Below are positions 45,432 to 55,858 of a stretch of DNA of 64,000 bases, piece after piece. The notes below the pieces were generated by a model. The model saw only the letters and a program-made list of their open reading frames with translations, made no database searches and was not told the origin of the DNA. The position numbers were made by a program, and so were the translations under genes. The stretch spans positions 1,922,001 through 1,986,000 of the forward strand of contig JAGMWG010000004.1 in the NCBI GenBank assembly GCA_020744225.1, given 5' to 3'. Each line of letters starts with the position of its first letter. Within the stretch, counting starts at the first letter, position 1. The DNA is from Paraphoma chrysanthemicola. Its lineage: Eukaryota > Ascomycota > Dothideomycetes > Pleosporales > Phaeosphaeriaceae.

Positions 45432-47436
45432 CTAAAGCTTTCTACTCCTCACCAAGCCCTTCTTGATACCAGTCAATTCACCTCCATAGTTTGCACCACC
45501 AGCCTGTTTCTTCGCGCTGTCAAACACAGGCATCATGCTCTTCAACTTCTTCTGTTTCTCCTTGTACTTCTCCTTCTTCTTCACACGCGGATTCCGCACG
45601 CTCTTCTTGCGATGTGGCGTGAGACCCTTGTTCTTCTCTATTTGGTAGCTGATCATTCGTCGGCCGTCGTCACCAATGACTTCCTCTTCGATCACAGTGG
45701 CGTTCTGCTTGGCAGCTTCAGCGTAGGCAGCGGCGCGCTCAGTCTTCGTTTGCTTCTTGGCATTGGAGCGCGCTGCGATCATGTCGTAGTAGCCTTCCTC
45801 GTCCTCATAGTCCTCATTCCTTGGTGGTGGGCTTTCGTCACCTGAGCTGTCACCGCCTTCATCGAGAGCGGCGCCTGGCGCAGATTCCTTGTGCTGACCA
45901 CGCTTTTCAGCTTCAGCCTGGAGGCGTGCTTGTCGGTCTTTGAGTCGCTCGCGATGTGGAATATCGGCATCCCCGCCATAGTCTTTGCCCGCTGCGTCAC
46001 GCTTGTTTGCCTTTTGTGTAATCTGTGAAGTGTAGAAGCGCAGTGACTTCTTCTTCTTCGCCTTTTCTGCAAGTTCATGTGCGGTGAGCTCGGTCTCCTC
46101 CCCAAAGTCTGAATCGTCTGCGTTGAGCAGATTGAGCTTGTGGTCTGTTGCCTTCTTCTTCTTGGCGGCCTTCTTGAGGGCAGCTTTGTCGGTCAGGGTG
46201 GCCAACGACGCAAGTTCCTGTTCTGTATTCGCCAACTTGGCAGCACGTCGCGCACTAGCTTCAGCCTGAGCAACTTCTGCCGCACGCTCTGCCTTACTCT
46301 TCTTCGTCTTCTTGGGTTGCGAGTTGACCACGGCCTCGATTTCGTCTGTAAGCGGGCTGGCTTGTTCGACGGGTACGATGGGGTCCATGGTCTCATCAAG
46401 CACATCAGAATCATCGATGGGCAGGCTTTCAAGTCTCCTCCAGAGCTTCTGACACTTGAGAAGACTTTCCATGACAGGATGTTCGTGTAGTTCCTTGGGA
46501 TCCATTGCGATCGCTTGGGAGCCCTCATCCGTCGCTGTCGATCCGAGTACGGCAAAGTACATGGCCATGGCAGCCAGGTACGCTGCGCAAGCACGGTACT
46601 TTGTGATCACGAAGGGAGTCTCTTGGTCGTCTACGTCGGCTGCCTGTGCCAAGCGCAACTTCAAATCTCGTTCGGCCAGTTGCGCAGAGGCAGCTAATTC
46701 CTCGTGTATCGGTTGTAGGCGCAAGTATTCTCTCGAGATGTGCTCGAACTCCGGGTATCGCGTGCGCATAATCTTCAATCGTTCTTCCGCTGACATGCTT
46801 TCCGTGATTTGAAGCTGCGGGAGCACTTCTGTCACCACAGCGCCACCCTCTGCGTCCTTCCCACCATCCTGGCCCAACCACTCGTCCTCATCGAAGCCAA
46901 AATCGGCCTCGGTCATGGCCTGCAGTTGCTTCTTCTGAATGCGCCGTGCTTCTGCCTCTTCATCCAGAGCATCTTGTTCTGTCTCAATGGCATCCGCATT
47001 GTAGTAGTCCTTCTTCGAGGCACCCCATCCGCCCAAGTCTTCGTCTTCCTCCTCGGCATGCTGGCGCTGGTCGGGATCGAGATCGTCTGATTCGGCGGCT
47101 GATTCATCATCGTCGAAATCGTCGGCATCGTCATCCTCGTCGTCATTGAATCCGAGCACTTCTTCGTCTGAATGCTGTAGAAATTTGTCTGTACATGTCA
47201 TGTGAGTATATGTAGTCATGCTGTGGCGCATCAGAAGACGTACCTTCTTCCTGGTATTTCCTCAGCTTTTTCGCCGCCGGACCCTCGTCCAGCAGAACTT
47301 TGTCGCGATTGATGTGGAATTCGTCCTCCGAGTCTGCCACATCCTCCCAGGTGCTGATGGCGAGTTTCGAGTCGTCCTCTTTCGGTGCTTTAGGCTCGCC
47401 ATATGCGCGACTACCCGCTTTCCTCTTCTTGCCCAT
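45432..47436 (-). CDS. SAS10: U3 snoRNP/SSU processome protein Sas10/Utp3
   Basis: Exons 47436-47244 and 47188-45432 flank a 55-bp GTACGT...TACAG intron and encode about 649 residues. The N-terminus MGKKRKAGSRAYGEP, with acidic stretches DDDEDDDADD-like around residues 70-110, is typical. The middle Sas10/Utp3/C1D domain spans roughly 160-300 (SAEERLKIMRTRYPEFEHIS, EHPVMESLLKCQKLWRRLE). The C-terminal Sas10 domain ends RNPRVKKKEKYKEKQKKLKS...GIKKGLVRSRKL. It acts in the nucleolus in small-subunit rRNA processing, and the yeast orthologue is also linked to silencing. A highly charged Lys/Glu linker separates the domains. It shares a 292-bp divergent promoter with the TSC10-type gene. Confidence 0.93.
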
Positions 47437-47728
47437 ATTTGCGGTTCTTGTTGGTGGTGATGTGAATGCCCGTCTTGTCCTGATGCGCTCGAACTTTTCG
47501 AAAGTCCCTCCGCGCTAAGAAAATGTCGACCAATCGCTGGTGGGCAACGCCGACAGCCACTGCAGGGATTAGCTTCCTTCACTCGGAATGCTCGAAGAAC
47601 ACTTGCCCATGCTGTAGTGCTGACTGTATGCCCGTTACAGGCGACTTTGTGGCCATTCACCCCGGATCACATAATCTGAACAGCCGCCCTGTGCTTGATG
47701 GTCTCCTAGGAGTCCAGTCTCGACCCCA
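47437..47728. promoter_or_regulatory. Short divergent promoter between SAS10 and TSC10-type gene
   Basis: Only 292 bp separates the two start codons, so both promoters must lie here. No TATA box is obvious. The region contains mixed GC-rich and Cys/Ser-codon-like sequence without an open gene. Confidence 0.5.
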
Positions 47729-48887
47729 ATGTCCCAATCGCTGCTGGCCGCAACCATCGTCCTCCTGATCCTCGTCGGAATCGTGAGCGCAGACATCATG
47801 GGCTTCGCATTCTGGAAGGGCAACCAGTTCCCGGTAGAGGGGAAGGTCAGTACATAGCGGTCCGTTGCAGTGCTCGGTCTAACCAGAGGATTAGACCATC
47901 CTCCTTACCGGCTCTTCGCAGGGCATGGGCAAAGAGATCGCACGTCTCCTCTCCGCCCGCGGCGCAAACCTCATCCTCGTCGCGCGCACCGTCAAGAACC
48001 TCGAGGCTGCCGTCGCGCACGCTCGTGCTCACGCAAAGAACCCTTCGACCCAGCGCTTCACCTACATTTCCGCCGATGTAGCCTCCGAGGCCGAGAACAC
48101 GCGCATCCTTGCTGAAGCAATCGCCTGGAACAATGGCCGCATGCCTGAGATTGTGTGGACTGTAGCAGGCTCATCTACTCCGGGTCTCTACATCGAGACG
48201 AGCACCGATACCCTGAGGAAGCAGATGGACCTCAACTACTTCGCAACCGCCTACCTTGCGCATAAAACACTCAAGGCATGGTGGTACCCTGAGACTCCTT
48301 ACAGCGCACCGGACAAGAATTCTGCACCGGAGCCCCCTCGCCAATTTATCATCACATCATCTGCGGTCGCCTTTGTTGGCCTGGTCGGATACTCGCCCTA
48401 TGCGCCTGCAAAGGCAGCCCTGCGATCGCTCGCAGATGGCCTACGCTCAGAAGTCCAGCTCTACAACGCTGCGCGGCGATCCAAGACATCTACCACCGGC
48501 GTTCAACCTGCGCCCTTTGACGTCAACGTCCACATAATATTCCCCGGCACCATCCTATCCCCTGGGTTCGACAACGAGGAGAAGACCAAGCATCCAGTGA
48601 CTCGCGAGCTCGAGTCTTCAGACCCAAGACAGACGGAATTGGAGGCTGCGACTGCTGCGGTGCAAGGACTGGAAGCTGGCAACTTTATGACGCCCACGAA
48701 TTTTATTGTCAGACTGCTGAGGTGGGGTTCGATGGGAAGCAGTCAGCGGAACAATATTGTGCTGGACACGCTGGGAGCATGGATCACTACCATCATTTGG
48801 CTGATCATGGTGCCGGATCTGAATGGTAAGGTGTGGAACTGGGGAAAGAAGAATGGAATGCCGGCGTTTCGCAAGGACGCACAGTAG
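47729..48887 (+). CDS. TSC10: 3-ketodihydrosphingosine reductase (TSC10/KDSR-like)
   Basis: Exons 47729-47845 and 47895-48887 flank a 49-bp GTCAGT...TTAG intron with a CTAAC branch point; the product is 369 residues. An N-terminal helix (AATIVLLILVGIVSADIMGF) anchors it in the ER. The SDR nucleotide motif TGSSQGMG is at 44-51, the catalytic serine is in ITSSA (S194/S195), and the Tyr-x-x-x-Lys pair is Y208/K212 in SPYAPAK. A C-terminal hydrophobic segment (IVLDTLGAWITTIIWLIMVP) matches the second membrane region of KDSR. It reduces 3-ketosphinganine to sphinganine with NADPH, the second step of sphingolipid synthesis. A linker of about 40 residues (YPETPYSAPD...PPRQ) sits before ITSSA. Confidence 0.92.
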
Positions 48888-49196
48888 AAGAGTTCCGATG
48901 AGTCCAATATACCCATACTTCTGACACTAGCTCGAGTTCATGAGCGCAAGCGGCACGTCGTGAGTCTCTCGTTCTGAAAAGGCTTACACCGTCCTCGAAA
49001 TTTTCCCCGCTTGTCAAGAAACATTGACTCTAAGCTATATTCCGAGACTACTGAGGCCCAAATAGTGCTCGAGGCAAAATATGGTAAAGCTGAGCAGCCC
49101 AGGAAACTATGACCGAACTCAAAGCGATAAAGGCCACACGATAAGCAGGATCTCAATATGTACAATCCAAATGAAGCGGCACGAGACAGGCTCTCC
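48888..49196. other. Convergent intergenic region
   Basis: About 310 bp between 3' ends; nothing recognised. Confidence 0.45.
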
Positions 49197-51050
49197 TTAA
49201 TGTATCTCAAACTCTGACAGCTTACATGGATCCATAGATGACGAGTTCCCCACAAGTTCTCCCGCCATTGCACCATGCACATACATCGCACCAACCCATC
49301 GATACCACCCATTCTCTCGCCTCAAACACACGGGCGTCGAACAGCCTCCCAAAAGCACAGCCAAATCGCCTTCCTCGGCCTCATCAGGGGCCAAACCCAC
49401 ATGCCCCTTTGTCGTAACCACAAACGACCTCCGGTGTAGACTTTCAAGTATATGTCGACGAAATATAGCCGGGGGACTACGATAAATATCTCTTTCGAGT
49501 CCCCGCTTGCCTTCCTGCATATCGCGCCATGCGGAGGGCATGGATGAATCGGGATGGGTCATTGTTGACCATTGTAAAAAGACATTTCGCAGAATCACTT
49601 CACCGCTGGTGTCTTGTTGACTTACTACAGGTCCAAGCGGCCCGTTTCCTGCGAGGAGAGTGCGTACGAATGCTTCTAGCAGGCCACATGTTTCCAGATA
49701 CGGGTTTTCGGGGTTTAGATCGCCCAGTTTGCTCAGCCAGTTTAGTATGCACTTGGGAGGCTTGAATTGGTCTTCTTCGTTCTGGAACTTAGAGACGAAG
49801 CACAATTCGCCAATGACTAGCCCTGTGACCCGAAGGATGCGTGAGTCTTCACTGGTAGAAAGCGACAATGGGAGGCCTGCAGATGCATTCCCATTGAGAA
49901 GCTGCCGGGGAGGCGAACCATACGAACCTCCGTCCCAACTCGGCAGCCATGATGGATCCAGAGGAGCCCTCCGTAGATTCTCGCCCAGTTGCAGAATATC
50001 CAAACACGATTTTCGGCGTATCAAGTGCAGCGTGACCTGGAGGTATGATGCCAGTCTATCAAGGGTATAGTCTGGCTTTATCTCAAGCCAGTGCGTGGGC
50101 TGCGCCAAAGACAGTAGAGCATAGAAATGGTCTCTGGCATCAGTAGCACAGAACCTCAAGTATGTGATGCGAATAAGGGCCTCAAGCTCCCTGAAATTGA
50201 CACTCCCGTCGCACCGTTTCCAGCCGCAGCGCATCGCTGCGATTGTCAACAGATCTTGCCCCGCGGGCATCAGCGCGGCATATGAGCAATCTGGATTGCT
50301 CATTTTCCCAGCATAAACAAAACCATTGATGAGGTTTGCGAGCGTTACAAACCTGCTGAATGGCGCCCAAGAGCTGCCGCACATGACCATGGCCTCTTGA
50401 CCGACAGTGATCTCTTGAATCACCCACACGCGGCGCCACCATGGTAGAGCTAGAATCCGCTCGAGGGCGATCGCAATGGTCGGACTCAGCAGGGCATTGA
50501 TACGATCAAGGCTGAGGGTTACCTCTTCCGGAACATTCCAGAGGTCTCGAAGCCAAGTGAAGGCTTCTTCGGCTCCATCAAATCCATCACCAAGCCATAC
50601 AATGACTGCTTTGGCTGCCTCGTATATGGTAGGCATATTCTCAACCTGCTGTGACTTTTCGACGTCGTCTTGCTGATCGATGCACAAGGCGTCCGCCCAG
50701 AGCGTGCACCACCCATTTTCCAGCCGAACATGCCTCAGCGCTGAGGCTAGACTCCGCCCAATGAGAATTATGTGTCCGTTCAGCTCAATCGATTCAGGAT
50801 TGGTTTGATCACCCCAAGTATACGACAAGGCCACATACTCGTCCCCGGATGCCAGCCGGCCTGGATCCCAATTGTTGCCAGGACGTGCCATACGTGCAAT
50901 GCCCAGGTGACCTTTTAGAGCGTCATCAAGGCTCCCTGGCGCCAGATAGAGCATGCGGAGCTCGTCTGTCCCGAGTTCTGCGTAGAGTGGACGGTTAGGG
51001 TCTTTCGCAAGTCTAGAAGTATCGACCGTGGGAGGCTGCAATGATGCCAT
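49197..51050 (-). CDS. HET-domain (heterokaryon incompatibility) protein
   Basis: A single exon of 617 residues starts at the ATG at 51050. HET landmarks are YVALSYTWGD (72-81), LWADALCIDQ (117-126) and VWLGDG (151-156), then LPWWRRVWVIQE near 206-217. The C-terminal part includes RDHFYALLSLAQ, the usual conserved block after the domain, and a final Gly/Ala-rich block (EGDLAVLLGGCSTPVCLR) common in HET proteins. There is no extra repeat domain. It differs clearly from the gene at 20540-22390 in linker length and motif wording, so the two are not recent duplicates. A role in non-self-triggered cell death is known for a few members only. Confidence 0.92.
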   Translation of the reverse strand: MASLQPPTVDTSRLAKDPNRPLYAELGTDELRMLYLAPGSLDDALKGHLGIARMARPGNNWDPGRLASGDEYVALSYTWGDQTNPESIELNGHIILIGRSLASALRHVRLENGWCTLWADALCIDQQDDVEKSQQVENMPTIYEAAKAVIVWLGDGFDGAEEAFTWLRDLWNVPEEVTLSLDRINALLSPTIAIALERILALPWWRRVWVIQEITVGQEAMVMCGSSWAPFSRFVTLANLINGFVYAGKMSNPDCSYAALMPAGQDLLTIAAMRCGWKRCDGSVNFRELEALIRITYLRFCATDARDHFYALLSLAQPTHWLEIKPDYTLDRLASYLQVTLHLIRRKSCLDILQLGENLRRAPLDPSWLPSWDGGSYGSPPRQLLNGNASAGLPLSLSTSEDSRILRVTGLVIGELCFVSKFQNEEDQFKPPKCILNWLSKLGDLNPENPYLETCGLLEAFVRTLLAGNGPLGPVVSQQDTSGEVILRNVFLQWSTMTHPDSSMPSAWRDMQEGKRGLERDIYRSPPAIFRRHILESLHRRSFVVTTKGHVGLAPDEAEEGDLAVLLGGCSTPVCLRRENGWYRWVGAMYVHGAMAGELVGNSSSMDPCKLSEFEIH

Positions 51051-51651
51051 TTCGAAAACCTCTCAGACACTCATGGGTTTCCGTACCAATAGACAACAAG
51101 ACTGAGAGTAACAATGTGTCATTCGATTGGGGTTTGCTCGAGTGAATGCACTAGGAAGGCTGAACAGCCCTTGGCAGCTGAAGCGTGACAAGCCCAAGCT
51201 GTATCCAATCACCGTGAAGCTTGATCACACCCACGAAGCCGCCGTAGACTTCCGCAACGATGCATTTTCCATACGCCAACATGGCAGAAAGTGTCCCAAG
51301 TGGTGCAAACGTGCGCATCAAAGTGTTGTAGAAGTGGCCTTGGAGGTACAGTGGTAGATGCGATATAGGTGTTATTCCATCATTGCTTCGTTCCGTCCTT
51401 GGGGGTGATCGCTGTGCAAATTGTTGTTCATATTTCCGAAGAGTAGTGGAAAGTGATGGTTGTCCGTGGACAGACATAGAATCGCTCTCGTTCATTTGTC
51501 CACTGTCCACGGAAAGTGCAGCATGAAGACGCTTGCAGAAAAAGACGTACATGCTCAGATTACGATTCATACATTTTGATCCGTTCGCCTTCCAAGTCAG
51601 CCAGGTGTGCCCCGTAGTAGATAACTCTTGTCCTCGACTCGCCGTGCAGAT
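51051..51651. other. Intergenic region
   Basis: About 600 bp; short frames only. No gene is supported. Confidence 0.45.
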
Positions 51652-52137
51652 CTACAACATAGCCCCAGCAAACACCGACACGACAATCATTCCCAGTATT
51701 CCCAGCCCGGTCTTACTCACACCTTGCGGCACAACCGCCGGCGCCGCGCCCGTGCTCTGGCTCGCACCCGCACTGTTCGTCCCACTCGCTCCTCCCCTCG
51801 TACCTGTCGCACTTCCACTTGGCCTTCCCGTCGCCGTTGCTGTGTTGTTGCTATTGCAAAAGATGCTGCCAGCCCTCACGCCGTTGTCCTGGAAGCATTT
51901 CTGGAGATCGGCAATGGATTGCTCGACCGAGAGGCAGTAGTTGCCGCAGTCACCGTTCCACCGCTCGACGGGCGCGGACTTGCAGCACTTTTGAAATGCT
52001 TCGGAGGTGTTGGAGGGAATTCCCTGGTTGCTGCCAACTGCACAAGCAGCATCGGATGTGGGAAAGCGTGTAAAGTCGGCGGTGGCACAAGAGCCGCCAC
52101 TGGCGGAAGGAGCGATGGAGGTCGCGACTGAAGACAT
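51652..52137 (-). CDS. Small Cys-rich protein with C-terminal hydrophobic anchor
   Basis: A single coding exon of 161 residues starts at the ATG at 52137 in CAACAACCATCATG. Eight or more cysteines lie in residues ~15-110 (SCATADFTRF, AACAVG, CCKSAP, GDCGNYCLSV, KCFQDN, IFCNSN). A Thr/Gly/Ser-rich spacer precedes a C-terminal hydrophobic stretch (LGILGMIVVSVFAGAML), as in GPI- or tail-anchored surface proteins. No N-terminal signal peptide is evident. A 48-bp intron can be read in the leader (52154-52201, GTAAGC...CCAG), and no upstream ATG is visible across it. The function is unknown. It could be a surface or effector-like protein, but without a signal peptide that is weak. Confidence 0.7.
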   Translation of the reverse strand: MSSVATSIAPSASGGSCATADFTRFPTSDAACAVGSNQGIPSNTSEAFQKCCKSAPVERWNGDCGNYCLSVEQSIADLQKCFQDNGVRAGSIFCNSNNTATATGRPSGSATGTRGGASGTNSAGASQSTGAAPAVVPQGVSKTGLGILGMIVVSVFAGAML

Positions 52138-52778
52138 GATGGTTGTTGGAATTCTGGTGAGAAGATTAGAGTGCGACAAAGGAAGGCCTTGGGGTGCTTA
52201 CGTTAATATAACAAAGCGAAAGTCGAGGTTTTGTGAGGGAGTATGTTGGCGGCTGTTTGCTGGCGTGAGTGACAATGGTCAGTTGAATGAAGAACGACGA
52301 TCAGAATAAATCTTGGAGAGAGCAGCGCACTGTCACATTTAGCGCACGTAACCCCATCTTTCAGCCAGCGCCATCGTTGCAGTCGTGCCTCTCAGCCCAG
52401 CTTGTGGCTGTGACGCAGCGTGGCTCCACTGCGCACCGTTTCTCAGGAGACCGATCTATTACATGCTATTTTTGGCTCTCGATGACGGAGGGCTCGGATC
52501 AGGCTTGCCGCGAGCATGCTCTTGCTTTACCTGCCTTACCACTGAGATTGAAGCGAAGGGCGGAGCTGATGAGTGCTGTGAATGATGAGGTGCAGTCAGC
52601 GATGGCGTTGGCGCGTTTGCTGAAGAGGCAAAGCGCGCGGGCGGGTCGTTCCAGCCCTGCGAAGCGAACATGCAGGGGCGATGCTCACAATCACATGCAA
52701 ATCGATAGGCGAGAGTATTGAATCGAATATCAATCTATATCAGAAGTATCTACAGTGAAGTTGCACAAAAGGCAATAT
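52138..52778. other. Intergenic region with 5'-leader intron
   Basis: About 640 bp. It contains a probable 5'UTR intron of the Cys-rich gene at 52154-52201 and no further gene. Confidence 0.45.
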
Positions 52779-53939
52779 CTACAATCCAGCTTTCTCGATC
52801 TCAGTCGCTGCGTAGATGAATGGTGCAAGGCCCTTGCCATCGTTAATAGCCAACGGCACTCCTACGTAGTACTCGTACGAAGCGCTTCCACTCAGAGAGC
52901 CAACCTCGACCGTGCCAGTCCAGGAAAGGGTGCCATTGTTCTCATACTGCACGAACTCATCGACCATAAGATCCCAAGCCTTGACGGCCGTCGTCTTGTA
53001 AGCAGCATCCAGGAGACCAAGCCTGATGCCCTTGAGGTACGCGTAGGCGAACATGGCCGTCGCGCTCGACTCAATGTAGTTACGGCTCTCGCCAGGGTAT
53101 GGCTCGTTCATAATCAACCACCAGCCGCCACTGACATCCTGTGCCTTCTTCAGTCCATCAGCAAGGGTTGTGAGGTACTTCTTGAGCTTGGCGTAGCCGG
53201 GGTGAGACTTGGGGAAGACCTCCAGAACCTCAACTAGCGCGACAAAGTACCAGCCGACAGCGCGGTCCCAGACGTGAGGGGATGCACCAGTGACGGGGTT
53301 GGCCCAGACGGTCGACTTGTCCTCGCTATAACCATGCTGCAGCAGGTTTGAGGTGTGGTTTCGGCAGTGCTCCTCGACCAGATCAAACTGGAGAGTGATG
53401 TCGTTCCATGCGGTGGTGTTCTGCGGCTCAAAGTACGCCGTGTACGTCGCGTAGAATGTGTCGGCCATATAGATGCCATCGAGCCACATCTGGTTCTTGT
53501 AGATGGGCGCCCGATGCCAGAAGCCTCCAGTGGGTGTTCGTGGCCACCTGTTGAGCTGCTCACGCAGTCCCTTTGCTGCAATCTCGTACTTCTTGGACTT
53601 TCGTCCTTCCGAGTTCCAGAAGTAGAGGATGTTGTTGCCCATTCGGACGTCATCGAGAGTGTAGAATGTCGAGTTCCAGCCGATGAGCGTGCCGTCATCC
53701 TTGACAAGGGACGAGATCGCATTGGAGGCATATTTGAGAAGCTCAGCGTCCTTCTGTTGTGTTGCCGCCTTCTGTAGGCCCTCATGGATGATGGCCTGGA
53801 CGTAGTGGTTGTTCAGCTTCTGGCCCTTCGACCTCCATGACGAAGCCATCCATGTCGAGAAAGGCTTAGTCGTATTTGGCGCGGCGAGCGTGGTGCTTGC
53901 GCCAGCGAGCAGGGCCAGGGACAGGGTTTGGAGATGCAT
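52779..53939 (-). CDS. GH105 unsaturated rhamnogalacturonyl hydrolase-like enzyme
   Basis: A single exon of 386 residues starts at the ATG at 53939, which gives a clean signal peptide (MHLQTLSLALLAGASTTLAA). The upstream in-frame codons have no ATG. Family features are GGFWHRAPIYKNQMWLDGIY (138-157), with Asp154 the likely catalytic acid, and WDRAVGWYFVALVEVL, GWNSTFYTLDD and ESSATAMFAYAYLKG. These belong to the (alpha/alpha)6 barrel of GH105/GH88 enzymes. It would be secreted and remove unsaturated uronic acid from pectin (rhamnogalacturonan) oligosaccharides after lyase attack. A TATA-like element lies about 104 bp upstream. It is divergent from a DUF3605 gene. Confidence 0.9.
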   Translation of the reverse strand: MHLQTLSLALLAGASTTLAAPNTTKPFSTWMASSWRSKGQKLNNHYVQAIIHEGLQKAATQQKDAELLKYASNAISSLVKDDGTLIGWNSTFYTLDDVRMGNNILYFWNSEGRKSKKYEIAAKGLREQLNRWPRTPTGGFWHRAPIYKNQMWLDGIYMADTFYATYTAYFEPQNTTAWNDITLQFDLVEEHCRNHTSNLLQHGYSEDKSTVWANPVTGASPHVWDRAVGWYFVALVEVLEVFPKSHPGYAKLKKYLTTLADGLKKAQDVSGGWWLIMNEPYPGESRNYIESSATAMFAYAYLKGIRLGLLDAAYKTTAVKAWDLMVDEFVQYENNGTLSWTGTVEVGSLSGSASYEYYVGVPLAINDGKGLAPFIYAATEIEKAGL

Positions 53940-54731
53940 CTCGAAAAAGTGTGAAGACACGCCTAGGATATCAGTAACGGTTCTCAGCTGGGAAACAAGA
54001 AGCGAATGGCCGGCTGAGGCGTTCGTCCATCGTTGTACCCGTTATATACGCTGCGCGACCACGGGTCGAATGTTCCGCCAAGCAACCCGTTTCGACGTTG
54101 CAATCTATATCCATGAAAGACCTTGCCGCAAGGGTCCGTGAACGCTCCACCTACGCCCCTTCCGCGCAGTCGAAGAAATTGCCACGGGCGGAGAACTGCT
54201 TGATATGGCCGACATTGGCAGATGGTGGGTGTCTTGGCGGTGCTAGATTCCGGAGAAATTGGGGATTGGAGGATGCGGACGTTCGGCGGCCCTGATCGTC
54301 CGTAGCTCGCCTTAACATCGCGCGAGGTTGCTTGTCACTGCATGGCAGAGCTTACAAAAGCTCGTCTGCACGCGGGGTGACCTTTATTGATGCAATGCCG
54401 ACTCGGTCTTGTCATTGTTTGACGTCTGGCGGGAAGGATGGCAACGGGCCGTTAAGTGGATGAGCCCCCGCGAAAAGACACCATCTCAAGTTCGCAATCT
54501 TTCACTACTCGCAGCATAGCTTCAGCGAAATCGACATTGGCCAGACCTTTCTCGAATGCAAATCAATTTGTGATGAGGTGTCGTGATTGGTCGCGCATGC
54601 CCAGAGTTACCTCGCAATGGGAAGCCAAAAGTGTGGCAATGCTTCTACGAACCTCCCAATCCGGCATCGCTTCCGCATACTGTCGATTTCCTCCCTAGCG
54701 TTGTTATCTGCTTGACATCTACAAAGCACAC
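53940..54731. other. Divergent promoter region of GH105 and DUF3605 genes
   Basis: About 790 bp. It holds the TATA-like element of the GH105 gene at 54042-54048 and no other gene. Confidence 0.5.
54042..54048 (-). promoter_or_regulatory. Putative TATA box of the GH105 gene
   Basis: On the minus strand TATATAA lies about 104 bp upstream of the start codon at 53939, a usual distance for regulated fungal genes. Confidence 0.45.
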
Positions 54732-55523
54732 ATGATACGTATCTTCATATGTAGGAATTCAGCTGCAGCGTCGGTGAATACATTATTTCCCCGCCTGGCC
54801 CGACGTAGTCGCAGCACTATGCCGCCAAATTTCGAGATTGACAAATCATCACTTCCTTCGGTATTCCAATCGACATGGAAAGCGAACCCAGATCCCAGCG
54901 CGCTTCCATTTCCCCGTGATAATCCACCATTCGCACTCACTGCCATTGACTGGCATCAACTCGGTCTCACTGACGCCGAATTCACGCCGCATGACTGGAC
55001 GAACCTGCATCATCTCGTATCAACAAACCAATTGGACGAATTGAAGCGCTGGCCAAGTGCGCTCAAGGCATATCTCGCGTGGACAGCGCACGTTAAAGAG
55101 AAATACGGGAGCGTCATGTCGTACCTGCTTCAGCAACGCTTGTTTTGGGAACCAATACCTGACGACTCCGGCGCTTTGAAGTTCCATGTCAAGCACACAA
55201 CGCCCTTTGCTCACTCGGACGACCACGAGATCCTCCGAAACGACTGGACATATGCGTTTGTACCTGGTATTCGACACATTGTTGTTTGGCTGAAGCAGCG
55301 GTTGCCGGTCGACAGCGAGGGTGGGTTGAACGACGCGGGGCGGAGGTTGGTCGACGACTTTGTGAGGAAAGAGTTCAGGCAGAAGGCTAGGGAAGAGACA
55401 GAAGGGAGCAAGATTATATGGTTCAAGAACACGACGAACCTGCAGAGTGTGAGGAGCCTGGAGCATTTCCACGTACTTGTCCGCGACGTTGATGAGGATG
55501 TACTGGAACAATGGATGCAATGA
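54732..55523 (+). CDS. DUF3605 protein (N-acetylglucosamine-induced protein 1-like)
   Basis: A single exon of 263 residues starts at the ATG at 54732. A second ATG at 54819 (MPPNFEIDKS) would remove 29 basic, mitochondrial-targeting-like residues (MIRIFICRNSAAASV...RRSRST). The family core is clear: HDDHEILRNDWTYAF-like block at ~170-185 (DHEILRNDWTYAFVPGIRHI), then VVWLKQRLPVDSEGG, GRRLVDDFV and IWFKNTTNLQSVRSLEHFHV near the C-terminus. Members were named from a GlcNAc-induced yeast gene and have no proven biochemical activity. It is transcribed away from GH105. Confidence 0.88.
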   Translation: MIRIFICRNSAAASVNTLFPRLARRSRSTMPPNFEIDKSSLPSVFQSTWKANPDPSALPFPRDNPPFALTAIDWHQLGLTDAEFTPHDWTNLHHLVSTNQLDELKRWPSALKAYLAWTAHVKEKYGSVMSYLLQQRLFWEPIPDDSGALKFHVKHTTPFAHSDDHEILRNDWTYAFVPGIRHIVVWLKQRLPVDSEGGLNDAGRRLVDDFVRKEFRQKAREETEGSKIIWFKNTTNLQSVRSLEHFHVLVRDVDEDVLEQWMQ

Positions 55524-55858
55524 GCCGCGAACGTGAAGCCACCAAAGAGCATTATTGTTTAGACCCTTTTCATCGTCGTGTTGATATATATGAACTGGCC
55601 TGCGTTTGCTGGGAGACCTTGAGAGCTGTAATGAAGTAATGTGCTATTGTGCGCGCACTGCAGAGAATTGACGCAGCGCAGGGCCTCTTTTGTCTGAGAT
55701 ACCTCACGGCTATCATGCGTGATTCCCGGACGGTACTTGCTGCACTACTTGGGTGTGTTTGTTCATTGGCTTCCTCATACAGCTTGAGGTGTCGCAATAA
55801 TAACGCACGATGCCCAGAATTCACACACGCAGCATGCAGTAGCACCATCTCATTCTCT
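55524..55858. other. Convergent intergenic region
   Basis: About 335 bp; nothing recognised. Confidence 0.45.
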
